Part shown: in pieces, positions 1 to 5,883 of the stretch | Layout of the letters: the number at the start of each line of letters is the position of its first letter | Numbering within the stretch: the first letter of the stretch is position 1 | Source: an uncultured beta proteobacterium | Lineage (GTDB): Bacteria > Pseudomonadota > Gammaproteobacteria > Burkholderiales > Burkholderiaceae_C | Length of the DNA: 10,333 nucleotides | Direction: 5' to 3' | NCBI GenBank assembly: GCA_903834645.1 | Contig: CAILKA010000671.1 | Location: 1 to 10,333, forward strand | Translations under genes and position numbers: made by a program | The notes under the pieces: model-generated | What the model saw: only the letters and a program-made list of their open reading frames with translations | Databases searched by the model: none | What the model was told of the DNA's origin: nothing

Positions 1-40
1 CGCGATCCCCGGGGCCTGCGGCACACAGACCCCGCCCTTC
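1..40. other. Left-edge non-coding segment
   Basis: Forty bases downstream of the desaturase-family stop codon. The palindrome CCCCGGGG lies at 7-14 but has no loop and no T-run, so it is not a convincing terminator. Too short to say more. Confidence 0.3.
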
Positions 41-1003
41 TCAGGCGCGGCCGGCCAGGCGCAGCAACCCGCGCCACTGCTGCGACCAGAAGCCGCTGCC
101 GTAGTCACGAGCGCCCTCCTCGGGCAGCTGGTCGCGCGTGCCGGTGGGGCCATAGTCGGGCTGCAGCCGTGCAGTGCGAAAGAGCAGGTCCCAGGCCGGG
201 AACAGCACCGCGAAGTTGCACCCGCCCAGGCTGCCGCGCCCGGCCGACTCATGGCCCAGGCCGATCTGGTGGTGCGTGCGGTGGTAGCCCGGGCTCACGA
301 GCACCCGCCCGAGCACCGGCCCGAAGGACAGGCGCAGGTTCGCGTGCGAGAGGCTCTCCACGAGCTGCGTGACCGCCACGATGGCCACGAATTGCCCGGG
401 GCCCACGCCCACGCCGAGGGCCACCAGCGCGAGGATCGCATCACGCGCCAGGTCGTCGAGCAGGTGGTTGCGGTTGTCGCTCCACATCGTCATCTGGCGC
501 TGGCTGTGGTGCAGCGCATGCAGCTGCCACCATGCGTCCAGCCCATGCTGGCCGCGGTGGATCCAGTAATCCACGAAGTCGAAGAGCAGCAGGTAGAGCA
601 GGAAGCTCGCCCAGGGCAGGTCCGTCACGCCCGGCCACAGGCCGTCGAGCTGGAAGGACGGCACACCCGCCAGGCGCAGCTCGGAGGCCAGCGCGAGCAC
701 CGCCGCATCGAGCGTGAAGAACATCGCCACGCGAAAGAGCCCGAGCCGGTGCAGCAGCGTGTAGAGCACGTCCACCCGCACCCCACGCCGGTCGGTCACC
801 GGCTCCACCGGGCGCCACCGCTCGAGCGTGCCGAGCACCGTCACGAGCAGCACGATCTGCACCACCCCCACCAGCAGCCAGCCCGTGGCACGGAAGGCAT
901 CCTCGAGCAGGTTGCCCGCGCCTAGCGCGAACACGAGCGGCTGTACCACGCCCTCGAAGAGCGCCTGCTGCGCCTGGCCGAAGAGGTCCAGCAGCTCCTG
1001 CAC
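41..1003 (-). CDS. Sterol desaturase / fatty acid hydroxylase superfamily membrane protein
   Basis: A 320-residue integral membrane protein of the di-iron fatty acid hydroxylase superfamily (PF04116 type). The three histidine clusters that bind the di-iron centre are all visible: HRGQH (H149, H153), LHALHH (H162, H165, H166) and HRTHH (H241, H244, H245), with extra histidines at 180, 220 and 251. Hydrophobic segments lie near residues 18-30, 41-60, 91-107, 133-148 and 188-214, so the histidine clusters should face the cytoplasm. Members hydroxylate or desaturate lipids using O2; the substrate here cannot be read from sequence. The start is GTG: a GAGG ribosome site at 1011-1014, overlapping the deacetylase stop codon, sits 7 bases upstream. 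It is last in a leftward four-gene block, 4 bases after the deacetylase gene. The family is certain; the reaction is not. Confidence 0.9.
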   Translation of the reverse strand: MQELLDLFGQAQQALFEGVVQPLVFALGAGNLLEDAFRATGWLLVGVVQIVLLVTVLGTLERWRPVEPVTDRRGVRVDVLYTLLHRLGLFRVAMFFTLDAAVLALASELRLAGVPSFQLDGLWPGVTDLPWASFLLYLLLFDFVDYWIHRGQHGLDAWWQLHALHHSQRQMTMWSDNRNHLLDDLARDAILALVALGVGVGPGQFVAIVAVTQLVESLSHANLRLSFGPVLGRVLVSPGYHRTHHQIGLGHESAGRGSLGGCNFAVLFPAWDLLFRTARLQPDYGPTGTRDQLPEEGARDYGSGFWSQQWRGLLRLAGRA

Positions 1004-1007
1004 GCGG

Positions 1008-1922
1008 CTACCTCAGCGCGGCGGCGGGAGCGGGCCGCGAGGCCGCCGCACGCAGGCTGGGGTGCTCGCGCAGCGTGGCAAAGCACATGCCGCGCGCCTT
1101 CAGCCCCTCGATGAGCGGCTCGAGGACGGCGGGCGCCCAGGGGTCGCGCCGGGACCAGATGCCCAGGTGGGCGAGCAGGATGTCGCCAGGCCGGATGTCG
1201 CGCAGCGCGCGCGCCAGCAGCGCCGCGTTGGGATGCGTCTCGCTGGAGAGTTCATCGCCGAGAAACCCCGCCGGCGACCAGCCCACATGGGTGTAGCCGC
1301 AGCGCTCGGCCGCCCGCAGCAGGGCCGGCGAGGTCTTGCCGCCCGGGGCGCGGAAGATCGCGGCCATCGGCCGGCCCGTGATGGCCTCGAAGCGCTCGGC
1401 CGGGCGCCGCAGCGCCTCGCAGTACTGTGCCGCCGTGGCGTGGCGCACACGCCCGGCCTGCGCCCCCATCGTCGGGCGCAGCCGCAAGCCGTCAGCTGTG
1501 TCGCCCACCCACACGTCATGGTCCCAGGTGTGCGAGCCGAAGGCGTGGCCCTCGTCGGCCCGGGCGCGCCACCAGGCCGCCCACTCGTCATCCAGGCTGC
1601 CCCCGCCGCTGCGCGTGCGCTCGTTGGCCAGGAAGAAGGTGGCCTTGACGCCGTGGCGTGCGAGCACCTCGGCCACCAGCGGAGCCACGCCCATGTGACC
1701 CGTGTCGAAGGTGAGGTAGACCGGCTTCGCGCAGGGCGCCGGGGCACCCGGCACAGCAGCGTTCGCAGAGGCTGCGGCGGCCAGACCTGGCCACGCCAGA
1801 ACGGCCGGTACCAGGGCCAGGCACAAGGCCAGCGGCGCAGACCAGCGCAGCCGGTACGGGCGCGCTGCGCCCAGCGCCGGGCTCTCAGGCACGCGGCGCA
1901 TGGTCGAGCGTCCACACGCCAT
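1008..1922 (-). CDS. Polysaccharide deacetylase (NodB-fold, CE4-like), secreted
   Basis: A 304-residue protein (297 from the second ATG at 1901). Numbering here is from the first ATG. A hydrophobic signal-like segment at about residues 27-52, ending in AAAASA, indicates export. The NodB-homology motifs are recognisable: motif 1 TFDTGH (D73), motif 2 SHTWDH (H131, H135), motif 3 RAPGG (from R181), motif 4 around WSPAGF (215-220) and motif 5 LLAHLG (about 249-254). The family removes N- or O-acetyl groups from cell-wall or capsular polysaccharides. Motif 1 departs from the canonical TFDDG: the second Asp, a metal ligand in typical CE4 enzymes, is Thr. From memory, similar sequences occur in Comamonadaceae, so this is probably a subfamily trait and not decay. 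The gene overlaps the upstream beta-propeller gene by 17 or 38 bases; neither start has a strong ribosome site. The true substrate is unknown. Confidence 0.9.
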   Translation of the reverse strand: MACGRSTMRRVPESPALGAARPYRLRWSAPLALCLALVPAVLAWPGLAAAASANAAVPGAPAPCAKPVYLTFDTGHMGVAPLVAEVLARHGVKATFFLANERTRSGGGSLDDEWAAWWRARADEGHAFGSHTWDHDVWVGDTADGLRLRPTMGAQAGRVRHATAAQYCEALRRPAERFEAITGRPMAAIFRAPGGKTSPALLRAAERCGYTHVGWSPAGFLGDELSSETHPNAALLARALRDIRPGDILLAHLGIWSRRDPWAPAVLEPLIEGLKARGMCFATLREHPSLRAAASRPAPAAALR

Positions 1923-2922
1923 GCGGCGAGCGCCCCACCGCCACCTGCCGCACCACCTGCCGGCGCTCGATGTCGATGAAGGTGAGCTTGCGCGCCCAGC
2001 GCGAGGTCACGAGCAGCGTGCGCCCGTCGGCGAGCATCTCCATGCAGTCCGGGCCGCCCGGCGCCGGCAGTTCGGAGACGACGCCCCAGGTCTGCGTGTC
2101 GATGAGGCTGATCGTGTTGGCCACGCGGTTGCTCACGAACACGTGGCGCTTGTCGCCACGCGCGCGGAAGGCGTGCGCGCCGGCACCGGTGGTGATGCGC
2201 CGCATCAGCTGCGCCGGCCGCGCCGGGTTGGACACGTCATAGACCTCCACCACCTTGTCGCCCGTGAGCCCCACCAGCAGGTGGCGATCGTCGGCCGTGA
2301 GGAACACGTCGGCCGGCATGCGGCCGGTCTTGACCTTCCAGCGCGGCGCCTGTGTGGTCAGGTCGATGGCCAGCAGCTCATCGCTGTCTTGCATCGACAC
2401 GTAGCAGACGGTCGAGCGCGTGTCGATGTAGAGGTGGCTCGGCGTCTTGGGCGCCTCGATGCGCTTGACGAGCGCGAAGGGCTTGGGCGCCTGCGGCTGC
2501 CAGCGGTACAGGTCGACGTGGTCGAGCCGGTTGGCGGCCGTGACGAACCACTGCATATCGGGCGAGAAGCGCAGGTGGTAGGGGTCGACGATGTTGGGCA
2601 CCTGGCGCTGCACGGCGCCCGTGGCGGGGTCGATGAAGGTCAGCGAGTTGCCCGCCGCGTTGGCCACGATCAGGCCCTTCTCGTCGGGCGTGAGGTACAG
2701 GTGGTGCGGCTCCTTGCCCACCGCGATGCGCCGCGTGACAGCAAAGCTCACCGGATCGATCACGCTCACGTCCGCATCCTGCGAATTGAGCACGAAGATC
2801 GGCTGCGGCGCGCGCGGTGCAGCGTGCGCCCCTGCGGCGGCCGCGCCCGCGCCGATCAGCAGCGCGCGCCGGAGGGGATCGGGTACCGGGCCGTGCGCCG
2901 GCTCCCGGGATGACTCAGTCAT
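1885..2922 (-). CDS. YVTN-type beta-propeller repeat protein (YncE-like), exported
   Basis: A 345-residue protein made of repeated propeller blades of about 40-45 residues. Each follows the pattern [V/L/F/A]ID-x-T-x-x-V-x-R-x-V-x-x-G-x-x-P-H-x-x-x-x-x-x-D-x-x-x-L-x-V, with copies beginning near residues 55, 97, 185, 227, 273 and 315. That gives about six or seven blades, enough for a closed propeller. The N-terminus has a twin arginine at 18-19 followed by a short hydrophobic stretch ending AGAHAA, so export (possibly by Tat) to the periplasm is likely. The match to a full Tat motif is partial. YncE-like propellers bind ligands or partner proteins and are often not enzymes; no catalytic residues can be assigned. 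The start codon overlaps the AIM24-family gene end by 8 bases, and the 3' end overlaps the deacetylase gene, indicating translational coupling. Confidence 0.87.
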   Translation of the reverse strand: MTESSREPAHGPVPDPLRRALLIGAGAAAAGAHAAPRAPQPIFVLNSQDADVSVIDPVSFAVTRRIAVGKEPHHLYLTPDEKGLIVANAAGNSLTFIDPATGAVQRQVPNIVDPYHLRFSPDMQWFVTAANRLDHVDLYRWQPQAPKPFALVKRIEAPKTPSHLYIDTRSTVCYVSMQDSDELLAIDLTTQAPRWKVKTGRMPADVFLTADDRHLLVGLTGDKVVEVYDVSNPARPAQLMRRITTGAGAHAFRARGDKRHVFVSNRVANTISLIDTQTWGVVSELPAPGGPDCMEMLADGRTLLVTSRWARKLTFIDIERRQVVRQVAVGRSPHGVWTLDHAPRA

Positions 2923-3727
2923 CGTCCCCCCCGATCAGCCCGCCGAGCACCCCGCCGCCGGCCACGGCCCCCAGGACCGATCCTTCCTCGCGAGACCCGC
3001 CACGCTGAGGCGCGGCCGCGAAAACGCGCGAGGCCAGGCGCGAGAAGGGCAGGCTCTGCAGCCACACCGTGCCGGGGCCACTGACCTTGGCGAAGAACAG
3101 GCCCTCTCCCCCGAACAGTGCGGTCTTGATCTTGCCCACGTACTGGATCTCGAAGTTCACCTGCGGCGTCATTGCCACCAGGCAGCCCGTGTCCACGAGC
3201 AGCGTCTGGCCCGGGGCCAGCTCGCGCCGCACCACCGTGCCGCCGGCATGCACGAAGGCCAGGCCGTCACCTTCCAGGCGCTGCATGATGAAGCCCTCTC
3301 CGCCGAAGAAGCCCACGGAGAGCTTTTGCTGGAAGTGGATGCCCAGCGACACGCCGCGCGCCGCGCACAGGAAGGCGTCCTTCTGGCAGATCAGCGTGCC
3401 GCCGAGCTGGCGCAGCTCCATGGGCAGGATCTTGCCTGGGTAGGGTGCGGCAAAGGCCACGCGCTGCTTGAGCGTGGAGGCGTTGCTGTAGACGGTGGTG
3501 AAGAGCGACTCGCCCGTGACCAGGCGCTTGCCGGCCCCGAGCAGCTTGCCGAAGAATCCGCCGGTCTGGGCGCTGCCGTCCCCGAAGACGGTGTCCATCG
3601 AGATGCCCGCATCCATGAACATCATGCTGCCGGCCTCGCCGATGGCCGCCTCGCCGGGGTCGAGCTCGACCTCCACGAACTGCATCTCGGCACCCTTGAT
3701 CTCGTAGTCGACGACATCCATCGGCAT
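2915..3727 (-). CDS. AIM24 / TIGR00266 family protein
   Basis: A 270-residue protein of the AIM24 family (TIGR00266 type), a beta-rich fold related to the TRAP-like/tubby-like group; function in bacteria is not established. The start at 3727 (MPMDVVDYEI) is chosen over the longer open frame reaching 4021 because a perfect AGGAGG (3736-3741) sits 8 bases upstream and family homology begins here. The upstream extension would also run through the divergent promoter region and crcB. Two similar segments, GFFGGEGF near residues 139-146 and ALFGGEGL near 203-210, mark the two halves of the domain. The C-terminus is a Gly-rich tail ending GGDDD. No signal peptide or convincing transmembrane helix is seen. 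It is the first gene of the leftward block and carries the block's only strong ribosome site. Confidence 0.9.
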   Translation of the reverse strand: MPMDVVDYEIKGAEMQFVEVELDPGEAAIGEAGSMMFMDAGISMDTVFGDGSAQTGGFFGKLLGAGKRLVTGESLFTTVYSNASTLKQRVAFAAPYPGKILPMELRQLGGTLICQKDAFLCAARGVSLGIHFQQKLSVGFFGGEGFIMQRLEGDGLAFVHAGGTVVRRELAPGQTLLVDTGCLVAMTPQVNFEIQYVGKIKTALFGGEGLFFAKVSGPGTVWLQSLPFSRLASRVFAAAPQRGGSREEGSVLGAVAGGGVLGGLIGGDDD

Positions 3728-3875
3728 GTCTGTGTCCTCCTGTGTCCTCACGTGGCGGGGGGTGCCGGGCGGGCCTGCCGGAGCTGCCGCTTCGGGCCGC
3801 ACCTTCACCTCATGGGCCGATGGTACCCAAGCGACGTGCCCATAATCCTGACCACACCTCGCACGAGCCCGCCCG
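3728..3875. promoter_or_regulatory. Divergent intergenic region between the AIM24-family gene and crcB
   Basis: The only sizeable non-coding stretch in the window (148 bases). It must hold the promoter for the leftward block and probably that for crcB-aat-bpt. On the plus strand, CATAAT at 3841-3846 is a possible -10 element (5 of 6 to TATAAT), but no good -35 is found at 17 bases (CGATGG). Transcription from it would leave a leader of only about 20-25 bases before the crcB ATG. That is too short for a fluoride riboswitch, and I do not see the conserved crcB-motif segments. A short inverted pair, GGTGC (3761-3765) and GCACC (3799-3803), brackets a GC-rich core of unknown meaning. No clear promoter can be named for the minus strand. 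Confidence 0.4.
3736..3741 (-). promoter_or_regulatory. Shine-Dalgarno site of the AIM24-family gene
   Basis: The plus strand reads CCTCCT, that is AGGAGG on the coding strand, 8 bases before the ATG at 3727. It is a perfect consensus site and decides the start of this gene against the much longer upstream open frame. Confidence 0.85.
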
Positions 3876-4280
3876 ATGAGCGTCACTTTCCCGACCCTGG
3901 CCGCGGTGGCTGCCATCTGCGCCGGGGCCTCCCTGGGCGCGTTGCTGCGCTGGGGCTTGGGCCTGTGGCTGCAGCATGCGCATGCCTGGGTTCCCGCCGG
4001 CACGCTTGCGGCCAACGTCATCGGCGGCTACGGCGCCGGGCTCGCGCTCGCGCTCTTCGCGCAGCACGCCCATTGGCCGGCCGAGTGGCGGCTCTTCGTG
4101 GTCACGGGGTTTCTGGGCGGCCTGACCACCTTCTCCACCTTCTCGGCCGAGGTGGTCACGCTGCTGCAGCAGGGCCGGCTGTGGGCTGGCGCCGGACTCG
4201 CGGGGCTGCACCTGGCGGGCTCGCTGCTGGCGACCCTGGCCGGCGTGGCCAGCGTGCAGGCCTGGGCGGCCGGGCGCTGA
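3876..4280 (+). CDS. crcB: Fluoride ion channel CrcB (Fluc)
   Basis: A 134-residue four-helix membrane protein of the CrcB/Fluc family, which forms dual-topology dimers that let fluoride leave the cytoplasm. Family marks are in order: GALLRW at 21-26 (conserved Arg25), GTLAANVIGG at 42-51 (pore Asn47), and TGFLGGLTTFSTF at 77-89, which contains the central Na+-binding turn and the phenylalanine pair (F86, F89) lining the pore. Four hydrophobic segments lie near 7-30, 40-62, 72-96 and 102-128. Length is normal for the family. The ATG at 3876 has only a weak ribosome site. It leads a plus-strand group, with aat starting 38 bases after its stop. No fluoride riboswitch is seen upstream, so expression may be constitutive. 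Confidence 0.95.
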   Translation: MSVTFPTLAAVAAICAGASLGALLRWGLGLWLQHAHAWVPAGTLAANVIGGYGAGLALALFAQHAHWPAEWRLFVVTGFLGGLTTFSTFSAEVVTLLQQGRLWAGAGLAGLHLAGSLLATLAGVASVQAWAAGR

Positions 4281-4318
4281 CCGACCGCCCGCGCAGCACT
4301 GGCCCGGGCCCCGCCACG

Positions 4319-5095
4319 ATGATCCCCTGGCTCGACGACGACACGCCTTTGCCCCCAGGCTCGCACGCGCTGCCCGAGGGCAGCCAGGCCCCGGGCCTGC
4401 TCGCGGCCGGAGGCGGGCTCCATCCCGCCCGGCTCGAGGAGGCTTATCGGCGCGGCGTCTTCCCCTGGTTCAGCCAGGGGCAGCCCGTGCTGTGGTGGAG
4501 CCCCGAGCCGCGCACCGTGCTGCGCACGGCCGACTTCGTGCTCACGCGCTCGTTGCGCAAGACGATCCGCCGCTTCCTGGCCACACCGGGCTGCGCGCTG
4601 CGCATCGACAGCGCGTTCGAGCGCGTGATCCAAGCCTGCGCCCACACGCCACGCGCTGGCCAGGACGGCACCTGGATCGTGCCGCAGATGGTGCAGGCCT
4701 ATGCCGCCTGGCACCGCCTGGGGCGCGTGCACAGCGTGGAGACGTGGATCGACGGCGAGCTCGTCGGCGGCCTGTACGCAGTGGCCATCGGGCGCATGGT
4801 GTACGGCGAATCGATGTTCGCGCACCGCACCGACGCATCGAAGATCGCGCTGGCGGCGCTCGTGGCCTTGTGCAGAGCCCGCGGCGTGACCCTGATCGAC
4901 TGCCAGCAGGAGACGCGCCACCTCGTGAGCCTGGGCGCCGTGACGATCTCACGTCAGGCCTTCGAGCGCCACGTGCACGATGCCGTGGCGCAGCCGGAGC
5001 TCGGGGATTGGGCCTATGATCCGGCGCACTGGGCGCTGCTCGGCATCGAGGCGCCCGGTCAACTGCCCGGCACCCTGCCCGCACCTGCCCCGTGA
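4319..5095 (+). CDS. aat: Leucyl/phenylalanyl-tRNA--protein transferase
   Basis: A 258-residue cytoplasmic enzyme that transfers Leu or Phe from aminoacyl-tRNA to proteins with N-terminal Arg or Lys, making them ClpS/ClpAP degradation substrates. Clear family motifs: GVFPWF (46-51), WWSPEPR (59-65), a TWI segment at 118-120, HSVETW (138-143), GGLY (150-153), GESMF (163-167), DASK (172-175) and IDCQ (193-196). E164, D194 and Q196 correspond to the residues proposed as catalytic in the E. coli enzyme. The start MIPWL at 4319 fits the usual N-terminus; the same frame is open much further upstream, but that part is antisense to other genes. There is no good ribosome site, so translation may be coupled to crcB, 38 bases upstream. 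The stop overlaps the bpt start (GTGA). Confidence 0.96.
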   Translation: MIPWLDDDTPLPPGSHALPEGSQAPGLLAAGGGLHPARLEEAYRRGVFPWFSQGQPVLWWSPEPRTVLRTADFVLTRSLRKTIRRFLATPGCALRIDSAFERVIQACAHTPRAGQDGTWIVPQMVQAYAAWHRLGRVHSVETWIDGELVGGLYAVAIGRMVYGESMFAHRTDASKIALAALVALCRARGVTLIDCQQETRHLVSLGAVTISRQAFERHVHDAVAQPELGDWAYDPAHWALLGIEAPGQLPGTLPAPAP

Positions 5096-5838
5096 CGCAT
5101 CCCAAGGAACTTCCGCTCTCGTCGCTGCAGTTCTACGCGACGGCGCCCTACCCCTGCAGCTACCTGCCCGACCGGCAGGCGCGCTCGCAGGTGGCCACGC
5201 CGAGCCACCTGATCAACTCCGACGTCTACTCGGGCCTGATCTCCAACGGCTTCCGCCGCAGTGGCATGTTCACCTACCGCCCCTACTGCGACGGCTGCCA
5301 GGCCTGCGTGCCGCTGCGCGTGCCGGTGGCGCGCTTCACGCCCACCCGCAGCCAGCGCCGGGCCTGGAAGGCACACGCCGGGCTGCAGGCGCGGGTGCTG
5401 AGGCTGGGCTTCCTGCCCGAGCACTACCAGCTCTACCTGCGCTACCAGTCGGGCCGGCACAGCGGCGGCGGCATGGACCACGACAGCGTCGACCAGTACT
5501 CGCAGTTCCTGCTCCAGAGCCGCGTCAATTCCCGCCTGGTCGAGTTTCGCGAGCCGGCCACCTCGGACGCGCCGGGGGCGCTGCGGATGGTGTCGATCCT
5601 GGACGTGCTGGAGGACGGCATCTCGGCCGTCTACACCTTCTTCGACCCCGACCCGCACGCGAGCTACGGCACCTACAGCGTGCTGTGGCAGATCGAGCAG
5701 ACGCGCCAGCTCTCCCTGCCGAACCTGTACCTGGGCTACTGGATCGCGCAGAGCCCGAAGATGGCCTACAAGATCGCCTTTCGCCCGCACCAGCTGCTGC
5801 GCGAAGGGCGCTGGATAGACGCCCCGGAAGGCGGCTGA
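5092..5838 (+). CDS. bpt: Aspartate/glutamate leucyltransferase (Bpt, ATE family)
   Basis: A 248-residue protein of the arginyl/leucyl-tRNA-protein transferase family. Bacterial Bpt moves Leu from Leu-tRNA onto proteins with N-terminal Asp or Glu, the second entry route to the N-degron pathway beside Aat. Family marks: PCSYLPDRQARSQV (21-34), the Cys-rich YCDGCQACVPLRV segment (C66, C69, C72, plus C22), the FRRSGMFTYRPYC lead-in, and the C-terminal LGYWI and KMAYKIAFRP (about 223-242). Length is typical of bacterial Bpt (about 235-250), not eukaryotic ATE1. The start is GTG within the GTGA overlap with the aat stop, so it is translationally coupled to aat. Choosing Bpt over an Arg-specific enzyme rests on bacterial context and size, not on a specificity residue I can point to. 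Confidence 0.94.
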   Translation: MTHPKELPLSSLQFYATAPYPCSYLPDRQARSQVATPSHLINSDVYSGLISNGFRRSGMFTYRPYCDGCQACVPLRVPVARFTPTRSQRRAWKAHAGLQARVLRLGFLPEHYQLYLRYQSGRHSGGGMDHDSVDQYSQFLLQSRVNSRLVEFREPATSDAPGALRMVSILDVLEDGISAVYTFFDPDPHASYGTYSVLWQIEQTRQLSLPNLYLGYWIAQSPKMAYKIAFRPHQLLREGRWIDAPEGG

Positions 5839-5883
5839 CCGACCCTGCCGTGGGGCCCCCAGGCCGAGGGCACTCAGGCCGCC
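5830..5883. terminator. Nested dyad at the convergent junction, possible two-way terminator
   Basis: GGCGGCTGA (5830-5838) pairs with TCAGGCCGCC (5874-5883) with one bulged base; the arms include both stop codons. Inside lie TGCC (5846-5849) with GGCA (5869-5872), and a central 11-base hyphenated palindrome, TGGGG-c-CCCCA (5851-5861). The outer and innermost dyads are centred at about 5856. It lies exactly between two convergent genes, where a shared terminator is expected. There is no T-run on either strand, so it does not meet the classic intrinsic-terminator pattern, and part of the pairing could be chance in GC-rich DNA. Confidence 0.3.

Noticed and set aside
3811..3846. A GGCCGATGGTACCC stretch resembling the start of a fluoride riboswitch.
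   Set aside because: Only the GATGG word fits loosely; the second conserved half is missing and the pairing of the aptamer cannot be drawn.
3728..4021. A longer N-terminus for the AIM24-family protein.
   Set aside because: The AGGAGG site 8 bases before 3727 and the family start MPMDVVDYEI decide for the shorter form; the extension would overlap crcB on the opposite strand.
2591..4318. The upstream part of a plus-strand open frame that leads into aat, suggesting a fusion protein.
   Set aside because: It is antisense to the YVTN and AIM24-family genes and out of frame with crcB. The Aat family N-terminus begins at 4319, and no domain is recognisable before it.
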